Source of the DNA: Acanthaster planci
Lineage: Eukaryota > Echinodermata > Asteroidea > Valvatida > Acanthasteridae
Reading direction: 5' to 3'
Length of the DNA: 64,000 nucleotides
Assembly: GCF_001949145.1 (NCBI RefSeq)
Contig: NW_019091399.1
Coordinates: 981,049 to 1,045,048 of the forward strand
Below are positions 20,592 to 35,500 of this stretch, piece after piece. Position 1 is the first letter of the stretch, and every line of letters starts with the position of its first letter. The position numbers and the translations under genes were made by a program. Under the pieces are notes generated by a model that had not been told where the DNA came from, searched no databases, and saw nothing but the letters and a program-made list of their open reading frames with translations.

Positions 20592-23288
20592 TGCTGATTT
20601 TTCCAGTTTCATACACGGAGTCTGGTTCCACATTTGGCGTAATCTAGAGTAAATACGAGGGAATTTTACCGAGGAGACTGCAAGATCGGGGAATTAAGGG
20701 GTTGTGTGAGGGTTGGACATGCTGAGGAACAGGCCTTTTTCGGATGTTTGTTCAGAAGTACACCCACCTGTATGTACGCCTGTACATCCGCACGAAGGCC
20801 TGGCCGTGATCATGAGATGTAGGAACTTAACCCAACACTGAAAATTATTGAAAATAATCAAAAGTAGAAACTGTTTTGTGTTGTACTTCCTGGTTATCAA
20901 CTAAAAGTTCCAGCCTTGAATGCTTAAAGTTTTATACCCCCTGCTTTCCAATGACTAGCGTTGCAAAGGTGAGTATAAAATGGCCAAATTGCGTTCCACA
21001 CTTGGTAAAGAAAGCACAGGCGAGGCGGCAAATACATCAGGATACTGGATGATTCAAAGGTTTACCAAATATTTTGAAAGGAGTTAATCGTTATAACTCC
21101 TTTTAAAGGACGATAGTTTTACATTCCAACGGACCAACAACACCTCGACTGCGCGACTGAGCTTGTGGGTAACTTGCTCAAATGAGTTTTGAGTAGCTAA
21201 ATTTCAGGTTGACTCTTAAAATTCTGAATAGCAATTAACGATGAAGTTTTAGTTCAAGCATAAAAAACTTACAGAAATCGACAGCAGTTCCACACATATA
21301 ACATTTATTCAAACATCACAGCAAGCTTGGCACTCAAAATATGTGAAGCCTATACGCTTGGCTTGTCTTCTATGTCTACAGCGGCCGTTGCAAAAAGTGA
21401 AAAAAAAAATTGAGTAAAGCCTGAACTATAATCTATAAATACAGCCGAAGCTTTTTTTAATTATATTTTTAAAAATGAAGTAAAGTATATTATTAATAAA
21501 TGAACGTAATTTAGGTGTGACTGAAAACCTTTACTTACAGAGAACAAACGTATATAATTAAGCATCTATCTAATGTATATTCTAACCATCGTTGAGTGCC
21601 AGTCAGCGTTTCAGGATTAATCCTCAAACTGTCAAAGAGGAACATTTTGAAATATTTTATTAACAGTTTTGAAAGTTCTCCACGCAGCAGAAAATAAGTG
21701 CTAAATGCAGTTTATGATAAGAGCACTCTACTAAAAATGACTATTTTGAGAGAAAAACAGTACTAGAGTTATGTTGAACTTTTCGATTGAATGACATCAC
21801 ATTTGGGAGAAAAAAAATAACAGAACAGAAACCAAAAGTCAATTTGCAATTTGCATTTTCAAATTTTCAATTTTGCAACTGTAATGAGCATAATTCATTT
21901 AGCGAGCATTATTAGGTACTACATTATCTATATGCATTTACACAGAAACCCCTCCCTACAGGCAGCTATAGCTTTGCTGTGGCAAGGATGAATGAGGACT
22001 AGGCCTTCTTTTATATCATCCTATCTTCTAGGTAAATAATGGAGAGTCCTCATAAAGAATAAAGATATGTAAGAGACCAAACCCCATTTCCTAGTGTCAA
22101 AACTTGACGCACACACGCAGTGATCTTTGTGAAAGCCTTTAATCAGGGACGTTCCGTTATTCCTTTTTTATCTCTAAAAAAACTTTTCATGTTATTTTCA
22201 TGATCTATTTCGTCAGTTGAAGAGGTTTAATCCACTCTAGGCCCCAGTGCCCCTCGTTGATCAACGATTAGAACGTGTACGCTCGTAAACGAACATAATA
22301 CCGTCTAAAACATGACTTCTTACGCCACTCTGGTATACCACCACTGACTTTGCAAGAATGAATGCTCTTATCGCATTCACAAGGAGCTGACCAAAATATC
22401 CTAAATTGTCGTCTATTTTCCTCTTTTTCTTCGAAGCGTTATTCACCAGTATTTCAATTTCTGTGTTTTTAAAATCTTGTCAGAATAAGTGCAAATGAAT
22501 GATTGACTTTTTCCAAATTCAAACTTCCTTGACACAAATTTGTCTTTGACAAGCGCCCGACAATCTTCTGGTTGGCTTTTAAGAGCAGCATACTCAAATT
22601 GTTTGCCGAGACGTTTGACAGTGGACTCTGATCATGTCTGCTGTGAATAATTATTATTCATAAGTAGCACAAGATAGTTTCATTTAAAGATTTACAGTCT
22701 TTTCGCAAAAGGGCCAGATAGCATGCGTCTCAGGTCCTAAAGTCTCTTATGTAACAGCAATTTAAGAAGAATTTTACCAAACCGTAGAGTAAAATGATGA
22801 GGTGCGTAATTAGTCTGGTAAAACAATGGTTTCAAATAGCAATGTGGGTCAGGCGCTTGGGATATCTTACCCTTATGAGTTCAGATGAATCTCTTGAACG
22901 ACATCAACTTTGGGGCTGTTCAAAGAAACAAATCAAATTAGAATTTCCATTCAGCCAAGTTATGTCATAACTAAGTTTCATTGATTTTAGCTTTAAGTTT
23001 AGCGAATACTAACGCGAACACATTACCAAATTATACTTCTTGTAAAACAGTAACCCAGGAACAAAGCTGAATTATAGTATATACGGTGCATGAACTATTT
23101 CTTTTTAGTTTTTGACGATGAAAGAAGGGACCACCAACTCAGCAAAGGTACTGACTATGTCGTCTGTGGATGATGAATTATTGTGCATACTTACATCAAA
23201 GCCCACAGCCTAGGGATGGTCAAATACTAGAAGCAGCCACCACACAAAAATTGGAAGAGGGACAATGAGAAAAGAGTATTTTGAACAA

Positions 23289-23294
23289 TTTATT
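23289..23294 (-). promoter_or_regulatory. Candidate poly(A) signal AATAAA (minus)
   Basis: TTTATT on the plus strand reads AATAAA on the minus strand, about 120 bases beyond the SUSD2/Mesh-like stop codon. Confidence 0.45.
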
Positions 23295-23412
23295 TCCCCG
23301 CCTTTCGGAAGCACGTAACCCCCCCCCAAATGTAGCTTCTCCCCTCAGAAAGTAAAAAAAACCCAAAACAAATTTGGCCCCCAAAAATGGTTCTATAGAT
23401 CCGCCCTCGAGC

Positions 23413-23519
23413 CTACCGTATTTTCTTGACGGCCACAAATATTCCAGTCACCCCAAGAATCAGCACCAAGGATGAAACGACGATGATGAGAGCCAGCTGC
23501 CACTTTTCCAGGCCAGGAT
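23413..23519 (-). CDS. TM exon of SUSD2/Mesh-like gene
   Basis: [18 protein letters not shown] leads a hydrophobic helix that ends in FVAVKKIR and a TAG stop: a type I anchor with an extremely short tail. The cg|GTAGGC at the stop also resembles a donor, so a longer alternative tail cannot be excluded. Confidence 0.85.
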
Positions 23520-26500
23520 CTGGGCAGAATTAAATAAACTATGTGTTGCTAGCTCTATGAATGAACAATGTGATTGTATCAGTCAATTTTGGCAAACCTA
23601 TCCGGTGCTGTACAACGTGAGCTGAGTTTGGCATCGAAAAATTGCATACGGCGTTATTCTAGACGGATTAGAATTTTCAACCATCTACACATTAGGAAGT
23701 GCTCGGAAAACGTGGCTTCTACTTTTTACTTAAAATTTGAGAAATTTCAAACTTGGCAACTTTGGTAGGCTTTCAAGTCGCTGACATGGTAGTCGCATAT
23801 TCCAATCATGGAAGATCACTTTTGTTTATTGTTTACAGTTTTGAACTTCGGAGACCTAAACCACCAAAGCATCTTGTATTTTATTTTTTTTAATGGTATT
23901 TACTACCCTGGTGGTTTAGAAAATTTAACCGGTCCTTTCAAGAAGCGTCGGGATCAGAATTGCGGAACACAAGTCTAAAACCACCTCTAATGATTTATTT
24001 ACCTCAAGTGCTTACCTTCTTTTCCAAAGTGTAGCTGCACGGCTTTATAACAAAATCACTGGATTAGACTTTCACCAAATTAACATGGATACCAACGTTT
24101 AAAACGATGAGAAATCCTATTCCCCTCACCTACACTCCACCATCCTCATTCTGTCCCTCTCAACAAACTGACATGAACAATGATGACAAGTATGTAGAAG
24201 TGAAAGGGTTCATTTGATCAAGTGAAGGTGTTCCTGTTATAGTATTGTCCTACCTGAAGGCGATTTAGCAGTAGACCTGCATGTTGGTACTTTTCCGCTC
24301 CATTGTCCATCCTCTTGACACACCAGTTCACTTTCTCCTTGTAAGGTGTATCCCTTGTCACAAGAGAAGACAGCTTCACCGCCAACACTGCTGCGAGACA
24401 CCTCTTTCCTGCCATTAGGAGGCACGTCAAGGGTACCACATATCACTGTAAACAGATAAGAAAGAAACTAGCTGTAGTTTAGTTCGACATAAAACAGTGC
24501 TTAGCAGTCTGGCAACAGACTACACTTCTCCCAATTGAGGGCGCCATGTGAATGATATAAATAACAATTCAATAGTGTCACATTGGTGCAGTGATGAACA
24601 TTATCGGGCATGATTTCAATACCTAGTTCTGCACTTTCAATGGCAGTTTTGTAGCTGGCAACTGCTCCCCTTGTAGCCCTGGCGATGTTTTCATCGCCTG
24701 TCACAGCGTAGTCGAAGGCACAGCGGGTGTCGTTTCCGCATATCTCTAAAACGTTCTCGTCAATGGGATCACTCTCTGACCAAAAGACCGGTATGAAGGA
24801 CTCATCTCTGTAATCCGATGGACCCTTCCCTGCTGGGTATCTGAACAAGGAATCCTCTTGCTCTATTTGCCCTGTTAAAGGTGATTGAATAAGAACATTC
24901 CCTGCCAGTAATGTTTAATTGTTCCCCTATGAATTCTCTTTGCTTATTCTAAATTAAACATTGGTGCCTAAATGTGTTTCTGAGATTCAAACCATGCTGA
25001 AAAATATACAAAAAATACCATCTCCTTGCAATGGATGAACTCCGTGTAGAAAAACCAAACGGTGTACTCTTTACGTAGCAAGGGCATATCACGAGTGTAC
25101 CCGGCAAGATATGAGACGATCTAATGTTTCCAATTGCCAAACTAATGCTGTGCGAAACCGAAACCGAAATCGACCCGGCCCCAAATCGACTTCGGTCGGT
25201 CGATTTTTCCCTGATTTCTTGTAAGTTTCGGTTCACATTCGGTTTACGTCTGTATTGTTTCGGTTGGATTTGACCTAGTGAACCAAATCCAACGCACATC
25301 ATTAGTCCAAACGCTATAGACACTCATAGATTATTGTTACCTAACATATCGCCCCCCCTATCTGAAACGAATTCCTAAGATTCCGGTACAAAAAGGCCAA
25401 AAGGGGGGTCTCTCAGTCCTATATCTTGGTTCAAATGCTCAGGAGCAAAGTTCATTATATCTACATGTGTTTTTACATATGATTCAACTCCAATAAAAAA
25501 AGATCTTCGTATTAATTTCTATTCACTAAAGTCACATGCTTCCGTATTCAACATTCTTTTCCCCAGGGTGCTGAGTCAAGATAATTGTTTTAAGTCGTAA
25601 AGTAGTTGTTCCAGTTGGTGGCATGCTCTTTGTAATAGCACATTCTCTCATGGGTGCTGGGTCATGATCATTGTTATAAATAATCACTGCACATTGAGTT
25701 TATAAAGGCCCACGTTGGGTAGTGCATGGTCGAAGCATTTCGAAGAACTCTCTGGCTGGGGACAATTCTGTAGCTCTGCTGGCGGCTTTTCGTCATTTTT
25801 GTATAATTAAGTCTCGCCAGAAGAAGCTTGCTGAAGCCAGTTTTTATTTGTAAAAAGTTGCCGCCGTCAATCTGCTTTTTCAACGAAATTTACGTTAGTT
25901 TATTTTTTCTTATGCTCAATTCTTAAATAAGAGGTCATGTTTTGGAGACCTAGTCCAGCCAATTCCATATCGTCTTCTGTTTTTTTTTTTTTTTTTTTTT
26001 TTTGGGCTATATATCCAGGAGAATTAAATTTATTAGTTTCCTTTTTTGATGTGTTATGGAGACCAAAATATGATTCTGCCAGGTTTGATTTGTTTCCTTG
26101 AATTTGTGCTCTTTCCAGATTGGTGGGCGTTGGCCCCATAAGGGGGTCCCCATTGCAATATCAAGAGTCAACAGTCATACACTAAGCCGCGACATGCGGT
26201 GACTCACACTTTTGACAGAATTTATAGTGTATCTCCTCTGCCGTTGCACTGATCGGAAGCATCGTGCCGTTGGGTCTCTCAAAGTCATCATTCTTGTCTC
26301 CATTCCAGTTGCCGTACAGTCCTCTGGTTCGTCCCTTCAGTTTTTCCTGCAGCGCGGTGAACACGTTGAGCAACCCAGACGCGGTGGACACGACTAAGGA
26401 CACTCCACATTTAAAATTTACGTGAATGTTCTTGGCCATGACGCCTGAGTTGTTTACCTCCCGGTAGAGAACCGTCACGCCTGTAATACAAAACTATCCA

Positions 26501-29500
26501 TCTAAGTAATTGCCTGCAACTTTCATGTACTGACGAGTCGACTGCAATCGAGGACTTACTCATACTCATTAGTGCAGTTGCATAACATTTCAGCTATCAA
26601 CCCCTTGAAAATTGTCACAGTAAAGTAACATTCACATAGTCACAACCTTCGGGGCAAAGACGTTGGAACGTCTGCATGTTGGGACGTCCGAAAGACTCAA
26701 AATGCATCTGTGTCAGAATTCGTATTTCGCTGAGTCGTCAGTATCAGGTCCTCTAACTTTTAAAGATTCACTCACTGACTGAGCACTTTGATGACTTCCC
26801 TCAAAACAATTTTGGTGAGTTATTATCTTACTCCAGCTTACCACCGTATGTACGATGGGGGACGCGCTAATCTCTCGCAAAGCATTCTGGGTAGCTTACC
26901 ACCTAAGGTAGTGTCTGAAACGGGCCACCATAGCTACAGCTTGGCCTATGTTGTTAGCACATATTTACGTATAGGCTATTTTCAAGGTTCTGCTGAAGGT
27001 CTAGACCCAACTCTAAACACAAGTATCGGACGCAGCTGTAATCAGTGCACGTACGTTCCAAGCACACGTATCACACACACACAAAAGGTGCGTTCGAGCG
27101 AGATACTAGCGTCAACCCGAGTATACTCCTGGCGCTCGACCGGCCCAGCCCATTGGAAATGTATAACAAATTCCCGCGAAGGAAGTACGGCGGGCGTGCG
27201 AGTAATAATTATAATCCTTTTCCAGTGCGGGCACCACAGAGTGCTGTCTCGAAGGCCAAGTCCACGGTCGCACACCTGCCTGGCATTCGGGGAATTGGAG
27301 GATTCAGGGAATTTGAAGATTTTTAGAAATTGATGAATTTTAGGGATTTGGGGGGAATTATAGGAATTTTAGGAATAAAAGATTTGAATTATAATTAACT
27401 GTGATCAAACCTAGATATTTGAACCCCCAAAGTTGACATGTAAATAAATCTTTGTTTAATTGAGACAGTTATATTTGGACTCTTCCTACCCGTCCAGTTG
27501 TTTTGAAGTTGCACCCATTTTCAACTGTATTTGTTAGCTATTCCCCTCTCAAATGGAAGCCCGAACAACCAGGGAGTTGATTCAGAAAATGATTTACACA
27601 ATCTCACAATTTTGGGGGCCAATTTCACCTTTTTCAAAAGAAAGGGTGGGGCACTGTTTATGCTAACAAGCTGACAAGAATTCTCATTTAAATTCGTGGA
27701 CAGCACCCATAATGCTGATCCTGAAGCACTCACCCTCCAACTCGGCCCGTCTGATTTGCGTCTCCTCAAAATCGACTATCGACCACCCGCTCTCGTTCCC
27801 TCGTGAGCGGAACCACACATCAATGCCGCGTCGCTCACTGACTTCAATGTGGACTTGGTCGGATTCGTTTCTGTGAACTGCCGCCAGAGCTGTGATGACT
27901 GTTGCGTTCTGACCTGAAACAGTATGAAATGTAAAAGGTATCCATGAGAATGTCACCTACGTGTAATGCCGAGCCATAGCTATTATATTCCCAGTTAATT
28001 GTTCGACGGGAGAGCCGAATCCCATCAGCAGTCATCCGTTGTTATCGCGGCTGATGATCTGTAAGAACGATCTCGCCGAGGTACGAACTGCCAGTCCCTG
28101 CAGGCCGCAGGACCTCTACAAAGCACAATATGACTATGTTCCCCATTACCCCGTTCCTTTTTCAATAATAGACTTCGGTGGCACTATTAGGAATCATTAA
28201 GGCTGCTGTCCGAATGTCTGGCTGCGGCCGGCATTTGGATACACGTGTATGCAAAAAAAGACATATCGGCATATATTCTAGTACGACCACAGCAATCTTT
28301 TCGGATGCAGGCTGGTTACTAAATTTCTCTTCATCGAATGGATTTACCTGGCTGCAGCACGGCCATTCTCGCTTGGAGCTCCAGCATACTATCACAGGTC
28401 TCCAGCAAGGTGTATTCACCCACGCCGTTAAAGGTGTATTCTATTCTGTCCAAGGTAAACAGATGGGGATCCCCAGTTCCAATTGCTGTAAAAGTTTGAG
28501 CAAAGACGGGGACCGTGAAATCCTAAAGGGAGGGTTGAGTAGGTCAAAGGCTACAGCTCTGTTTACTTCCCAACCGCTATAATGTTATCTAAACTGCAAG
28601 CAGGCATGTACACGTATAAGGTATCATCTGTTTCCTTGCTGCACAATCTAAATACTAAAGGTTGCTTACCAGGTCGGGGTGGCTCGTAGTTTTCGCAGGT
28701 CTGAGAAGGCCGCATCAATTTGTACATCCGACAAAACAACTCCGAGAACATACAGCAGTGCTCCAATGGAAGAATATCCGCTAACCAATGAGAGAGGTAA
28801 GGAACACGGCCAGCTACCTGGACAGGAAGATTATTTTATCGAACTGACCGGAAAGAATCAACTTTAAGCAGTATTTGAAAAAGAAATATAGTGAAGCAAC
28901 AAAGTAATTTCGTAAGTCGCTAGTCAACTCTCATTTCATGATTATTACTTTATATGGTGCAACGCCCCCGTGATGTCTTCGCTGAGCAAAACCACCGCCT
29001 GTACTCTTTAACACGTCCAGAATATTGTTGTCGTTGCCATAGCAACACTCTTGCCCACTTCCCAGCTCACTGTAAAAAAGAAGCAACGAAAGCGTGGATG
29101 ATCTCCGTTTGTGTAAAATGGAAGTTTAGATTTGTTTTATTTAAAACTTTACAAACATGCTGAGGAAATTACATCCAAAATTTTCAAAAATTACCAATTA
29201 ATTTGCCACTATTTACTTTCTGCTTTACTGATTATTAGGAGCCTGTAAACAGTCTTGGCTAATGCCAGTTGTCCCACATGACATACCGCTTAGGGAAACG
29301 GATGTTGAGATTATCCTTGGACTTCCATCGCACACGTACCATAGTCGAATACATTTCGGACAACATAAGAAACCCATTATCTTATTGCCGCCTACGTTCC
29401 TTGATGGATGTGAAAATCCCAGAGGTTGACGTGGAGAATCACTGCACTAACCTTGCGGTGTCGACCCTGACACAGTGAACGGCACCGGGCTTCGACACCT

Positions 29501-32500
29501 CGCAACTCTCTGGGGAATTGCAGAGAGGGTGATCGCTGAACCGGCCTGTGTCTACCAGAGCCTGGGTCAGCGTGCACGGGCAAGGCTCGGTTACTGCAAG
29601 GAACTCCAGGTCCAGCTGGGCCTCCTCCAACCAATTCCCACACCATGCTGAAGGGTCAGGAACTGGGTAGAGCCAGTGGAGGTTATGGATGTCGCTCCAC
29701 ATCCCCGGCAGGTTCCTTGAAAAAATCAGAGGCAGCAGTGGCAGTCATTTTTGTCAATATTATTCCACTATCAAACATCTGAATTTGAGTTCAACTCAAT
29801 TTGAAACTTTTTCTGTGTTTGCCGGCCAAAACATTACATCCACAGTTCACAATGCCAAAAAGATGACTCATGAAATTATAACATTATCAGATTGGAACTA
29901 AAGGAACTAAAACGAAGGCTAACAGTGAAGTTAGCCACAAAAAATGGTTCGAATTGACCAACAGTCCCAAGCTCTGTATTCTTCCAAAAGAAACTCATAA
30001 GGTTAGGAAGGTTGTCCTTGTGACTTATACTGCGTACTCTCGCCACTCAGTGGTCGGGCAAGCAACGCATCTACCAAACTTACTTCGCCACTTCATCTTG
30101 TCCTACATACTGGGACACGCGGATGGCCCCGACTGTATACTGGGCTCCATTAGGTGCACGTGGACGAATGAAGCTGAACTGCCCGGCGCTGTAAGGCACA
30201 GATTGCTCCTCGGCGACACCGTACAGGGCGTACACAAATGGGAACTTCAGTTCTCCTGTGAGTAAATTCTCTTCGTAGGCATAGACAGAGACCCGAACAT
30301 CGTCCACATAGCCTTGTAATAGCTCAGTATTCCATGTGACGGTCAGTACTTCCTGGTTCAGCCAATCTGCAGCATCTTGTTGTTTGACAAGCGGAGTCGT
30401 ATCCTCGGGACTTACTGTGGAAGTAACATGCAGAGGATAAAGGGGTTATGATGACAGAAATGTGCCTTTTTATTATTTAGAACAAGTTAAGCACTTGGTA
30501 TGGTGTTAAGCAGCATACATGTACAATTTCTCAGTAGTCGACAATGCTACATACGGTACGTAAAAAGCCCTGTGAAATTGAAGAATTCTCCGCCATCGGT
30601 TGACATCTCCAGCGGCAGACGACCGACTTCAAATACCAACGGGCTGACGCATCTGGCTGTGGTGTTGGATATTACTTCTCCAGGTACTTCGACACCGGCG
30701 AAGCGGCACACGATGTTGGAAGATGCGTCGAGACATGGCCCCGAAATGTGGACAATATCTCCGCCAAGCATCGAGGCAGAAACAGGAAAGACAGCCAGGC
30801 TTCCTATACATCGGGAGGAAAAGTTGCATGGTAAGATCTCAAGTTAATTTGTACTGCAAATAATCGTGAATTGCAATCAGTTTTTTACATCCTTATAAAT
30901 GATCTTTTTCTACCTTCTGAGTTGCAACCAGAATCAACGATATCGCCACTGTCAATCCGAAAAAGAAAGCGCCCAGTAGTGCCGACATTTGAATCTTCGT
31001 CGATGTCCACGATCTCGTCTGTTCGGGATTTGGGAACAGCGTAGAAGGTGAAGCCATCACCGGCGTTGAACCCAACCTATATTAGCAAAAGAAAATATGG
31101 CTCTTCTTTCGTTTGGATATCAGAGGTGCTGATACCATTAGCATAATTTCTCCCTTTCTCACGGTCCATAAACATGTATTGAGAGTGCAGAGTAAGAAAT
31201 AGATTAATGCGTATCAGATACTTTCAAGGCAGAAAAACATATACATGTATTGAGAGTGCAGAGTAAAAAATAGATTAATGCGTATCAGATACCTTCAAGG
31301 CAGAAAAACATATACATGTATCTGCACTAAAACCCCAAGATATGCCGGTTTGCTCTCCAATCAGAATGGAGCACAATCTATGAACATCCTTGCCGACATT
31401 GACGACGATAGCAAAACATTTGTAAAACGATTGTAAAACACGTTGCTCGTTGCAAACTGTTTTTGTTTTCCAAGTGCTAAATGCACAAGGAACTTAGCTC
31501 TTACTTGAGCTGGAGTACCTCCAAGTCCATTTGAACTGTCCCCACCGCTTGCTGTGCCGGTCGTCCAACGAATTTCATCATAGTTGTAAACGGCGAATGA
31601 ATGTCTCCCGTTGGTCACTAGCAAAGCCTGAAATGTGTTCGTCTGAAGAAAAAAGAGGGAATTCGAGGTCACATTAGTACCATCCTTAGAAAAATGACAC
31701 CGGATGACTGTAAACACACACAATTTTCGTTATTTGTTCCACGGTGGATGCGTTAATTAACTGTTTTAGATTTTTTTTCATACCGCATTTAAAGTGTTAA
31801 CACGTCGTGTTTTGTTGGGTCAAAGATTGCAAGAACTCGGCTATACTAAGTGGACCCACCATCAATCAACAATAAAACGGTTCAGTAATTATAATTGAAT
31901 TGGGAGCCCACACCACACACAGTGGAGCTATAAAGACCTTCTTTGGGAAACAACACTTACAAAAGAGACAAGGTCACAAAATTTCAACCAGCAACTCCTT
32001 TGTATAAAAACAATTGACAAAAAATACACGTGGCCACGGCCGACGCCTTTATAAGCTATGGACCTTATGTATGCGAACCCGTTGACGTGTGGGCATGTGC
32101 CACAATTTTTACCAGGGCAGTAAAACAATCGGTAAAATGAATTAAACTACTGATGCCTGAACCCAAGAGCTGTGCCTTCCTGTGTATTATATGAACGTCA
32201 TAAATAAATTGCACGTTTGAAGAATTTGAGGGGAAAAACCGCCCACAGCAGCTTTTTGACATAAGAAAATCCGACGTTAACTTGGTATATACTAGTATTA
32301 AAAACACCTGTTATGGGTGCTCTGTTGATGATTAAAAACGTGTTCTGCCCTTTCTGCTCGGCGTTTAAACGCGACATTGCAGCTACCAAACGATACAGTA
32401 GTTGTGTTCAAACTAGTCTTAGTACTGTATGAAGCACACCGGTCTTTCCTTAAGTGTTCTGTCAATTTTTTTTCAGAGTTTGTGCTTACTATGTCAAGGG

Positions 32501-35500
32501 CTTCAGCAAGGGCTCCGTAGAAAGGCACTTCATGCCAAGTGGTGATGAACATCCAGGATGCTGAAAACTTAGACTGGTCGATAAAGCCACGTCTAATGAT
32601 ACTATCGGCCTTGTTAAACAATTGTTCATTGCTTGGCGTGCGATGAAGCTCACGATGGGCCACGTTCCCCCCAAACCTGATATCCACATCACCCCAGAAT
32701 GCTGCCACCACTCGCCTGTCTCCATCCAGTGGGAATGGCGAAGGAGTAAACTGTGACACTTGGATGAGGAAGGATATAACGCCGTTGGTATTAACCTAAA
32801 AAGATTTCAGACCAAATAATTACTTGCAATCCAATGTACAATTATATCTAGTAGTTTGAAACTTCATAGAAGGCAGACAATTGCGGCAAAAAATAACAGA
32901 AATGAAAGAGACACGTTGCAAGGAAAAATGTGAAGAAAGTTATATCGAAACGGATGCAAATTTTCTGCCGAAAGGAAAACACTTCAGTTAATGAAAGGCC
33001 AAAGACGTTGGTTGGAGTATAATTTAAATCAAAGCATTACATGCAACTCGAAATCAAAAGAACGTCGCAAAATAATTACTCTGCGGAATATAGGGATGAT
33101 TTTTTTTGAAATTGGTCAAAAATACGAAACTGGAGTATTAAAAGTATAAGATAAATGCACCGAATAATATTTCATGTAAGTATTCCTAAATTGATTCAAT
33201 TCCCATACTCCCGAATTAATATTGCTTTTAGCCTTTCTATGATTGATTCAAACAGTGTGAAATCCTTTAACAGGCAAGCAAAGCCCTGACAAAGTGCCTG
33301 GTCGTAGGCCCACTCTGCAACCATTAAATTAGGCCTGCTACTTACAAAGAGAGTGTCGTGGTTGTGATCGAAGAATGGGAAAGGGATAGAAATCGGAATC
33401 TCTCCAGAGCTTCCATCGTCGTTTGGTGCAAGAAATACATCTCCTTCTTCAGCACCAAATGGGAAAAGAAGCTCTGTTTAATCAAAGAAAAAAGTGACAA
33501 CATTAGTTTAATACCTCCGGGCCCACTTGCTGTACCGCGGACTGGGATTTTCATCAAATAATTCTGTTTGTTTGTTGGTTGGTTGGTCGGTCGGTCGGTT
33601 GGTTGGTTTGTCCTCATTTCGGAATTTTGAATTATTATCCAGTTAACAACGTCCCGATGTTGCACTTCGCCCACTTCTGCCATCCATATATATGCCAGTG
33701 TCATAATTTTCCTTTTTAAGAATCCATTTGATAACTTTTACTGGCTCGCATTTTGGGCATTGTTAACCTGTTTTGCAAAGCATGAGAACAGTTTCAAAAT
33801 CTATTTTGAGTTAAATTGACTGACAACGGAATTTTTAAAACATAATTGCCCAATTAGCTTTTCTGGACTGGTGACGGTGCTGGTCGTGTGACCAAAATTA
33901 AAGGCAGATGCTGTTCAGTTGACATGTTTCCATGTTCCAATTTTGAACCTCAAATTTGATTTTCAAAAGATTTCACGAAAAAGATTGCCTGCTGGATTTA
34001 CTGCTACTTACTTGTACAACAATAGGTTGCAAAAGAAATGAAAATTTAACATAAGAAATCGTAAAAATCAAACTGTTCACTGCCTTGGACAACATCACAG
34101 TTTGCTTATGAATATGCAGATTTATATTGACTTAAACCCAATAAAGCCCCCAAATTAGATAAAAAAGTAAAACAAAAAATTCAAATAAGGTTAATTGAAA
34201 CACTGTGAAATTTTAAAGGCTGTAAGAAAATAATTGTATTTTGTGGTTCCTTCAAAATCTCCAACCCTTTGCAATCTGTCACTTTGCAACATAGCCTGAC
34301 AGTTTATAACATCCCAGCCTGACACTTTATAACATCCCTGGCCCCTAGTATATACATAACTCATACCCTTCTCAAGAATTAAGTTGGGTTTCCCTGCCAC
34401 AATGTCGTACTCTTTCCAGCCTGTGACCCTCCTTCGAAATGAATCCCTATGCTTCATCAAAATTGTGAATTATCAGGAAGAGATGGGTATAAACTACAGC
34501 TCATTAATATCAGCCGCCCAAATAGAGAAAGACGCAATTCCTACTTTATAGTCTTGTACAATTTTATTTACGCTAAATATATGTGCACATCGTACAAAAC
34601 CTATCAAAAATTATTGTTTGATGGGGCAGCATTTCAGTTTTTACCGGGGAATGACTGTACACGGGATTGAACTTGTAATAAATCAATTTTATGCGTTTCT
34701 GAGGGGCGGTGAGATATCGGGGGGTTATGCTTTTGAGAGGAAGAGAAATAAAAAAGCCGCCCAAAATTGCCTGTTTCTCCTTGTACTTAAAAAACAGTTC
34801 CTGGATCCGCGAATAAAGGTTTAAGGCTCAGCAATAATTATGATACTTTGGGAGCCAGCACGTTCTTATACACTCTCGTGACAATTCTGTCAACTTGCCA
34901 ACGGATGATTTGCGAGTCGTTTCTTCGAGGGTTTCTGCTCTGTGTAGCGTTACCTTACCAACTTGATTGGGGCAAATATACAACTTAAGTCAACTATTTC
35001 ACAATAATACATTCCATTCTAGTGACTAGTTGATACTTGAGTGTATTCATCGATGTACCTCTCCAGATCAGCAAATATTCCTTGACGTATTAAAATAAAA
35101 AATCCTCATTAAAAGTACAATGGATGAATCTTCATTTACAAATAGCACAACGCCAATGGTCTTATACCGCTGCTTACACTGCAAGGTGTATTGGATAAAT
35201 AACGGTGCGAGATAGCACTAGTCAAGTGCTTGTAATCCAGTTATGTGAGTTATCTTACAAGGTAGGGCTACGCCTGTTGATTTGAATTGAAGTTCGTGGA
35301 CAAACCATGACAGTTGGGCTGCTTGTCATCAAGTGTGACATGTCCTATTCATTTTATTATCGCTGACTTAACACTTTTATTATCACTTGAATACACAGAA
35401 TCTGATAATGCAGATAATTCGCAGACAGAAACCGTGACGCTTTAACCCAGACGCTTCGGTAATCTGGATTTCATTTTTTATATCATAGAGTCTGAAAGAA

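Larger units (their letters stand above)
18333..23288. other. Intergenic region between convergent genes
   Basis: Lies between the ends of two tail-to-tail genes. It contains a SINE-like copy (19,976-20,118) and a 22-bp-arm hairpin (20,545-20,591). The remainder is A+T-rich and its small open frames look random. Confidence 0.6.

Noticed and set aside
26788-27333. 181-codon open frame, plus strand
   Set aside because: Lies in an intron of the minus-strand SUSD2/Mesh-like gene, shows no domain and has an odd composition. A gtgcgttcgagcg piece suggests DNA-element debris at most.
28486-28512. Acceptor ctttag for the first VWD exon
   Set aside because: It gives the wrong frame; cttttacag downstream restores phase 1 and the expected PPRPA-GDPH spacing.
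28178-28582. 134-codon open frame, plus strand
   Set aside because: Antisense shadow over the first VWD exon of the minus-strand gene.
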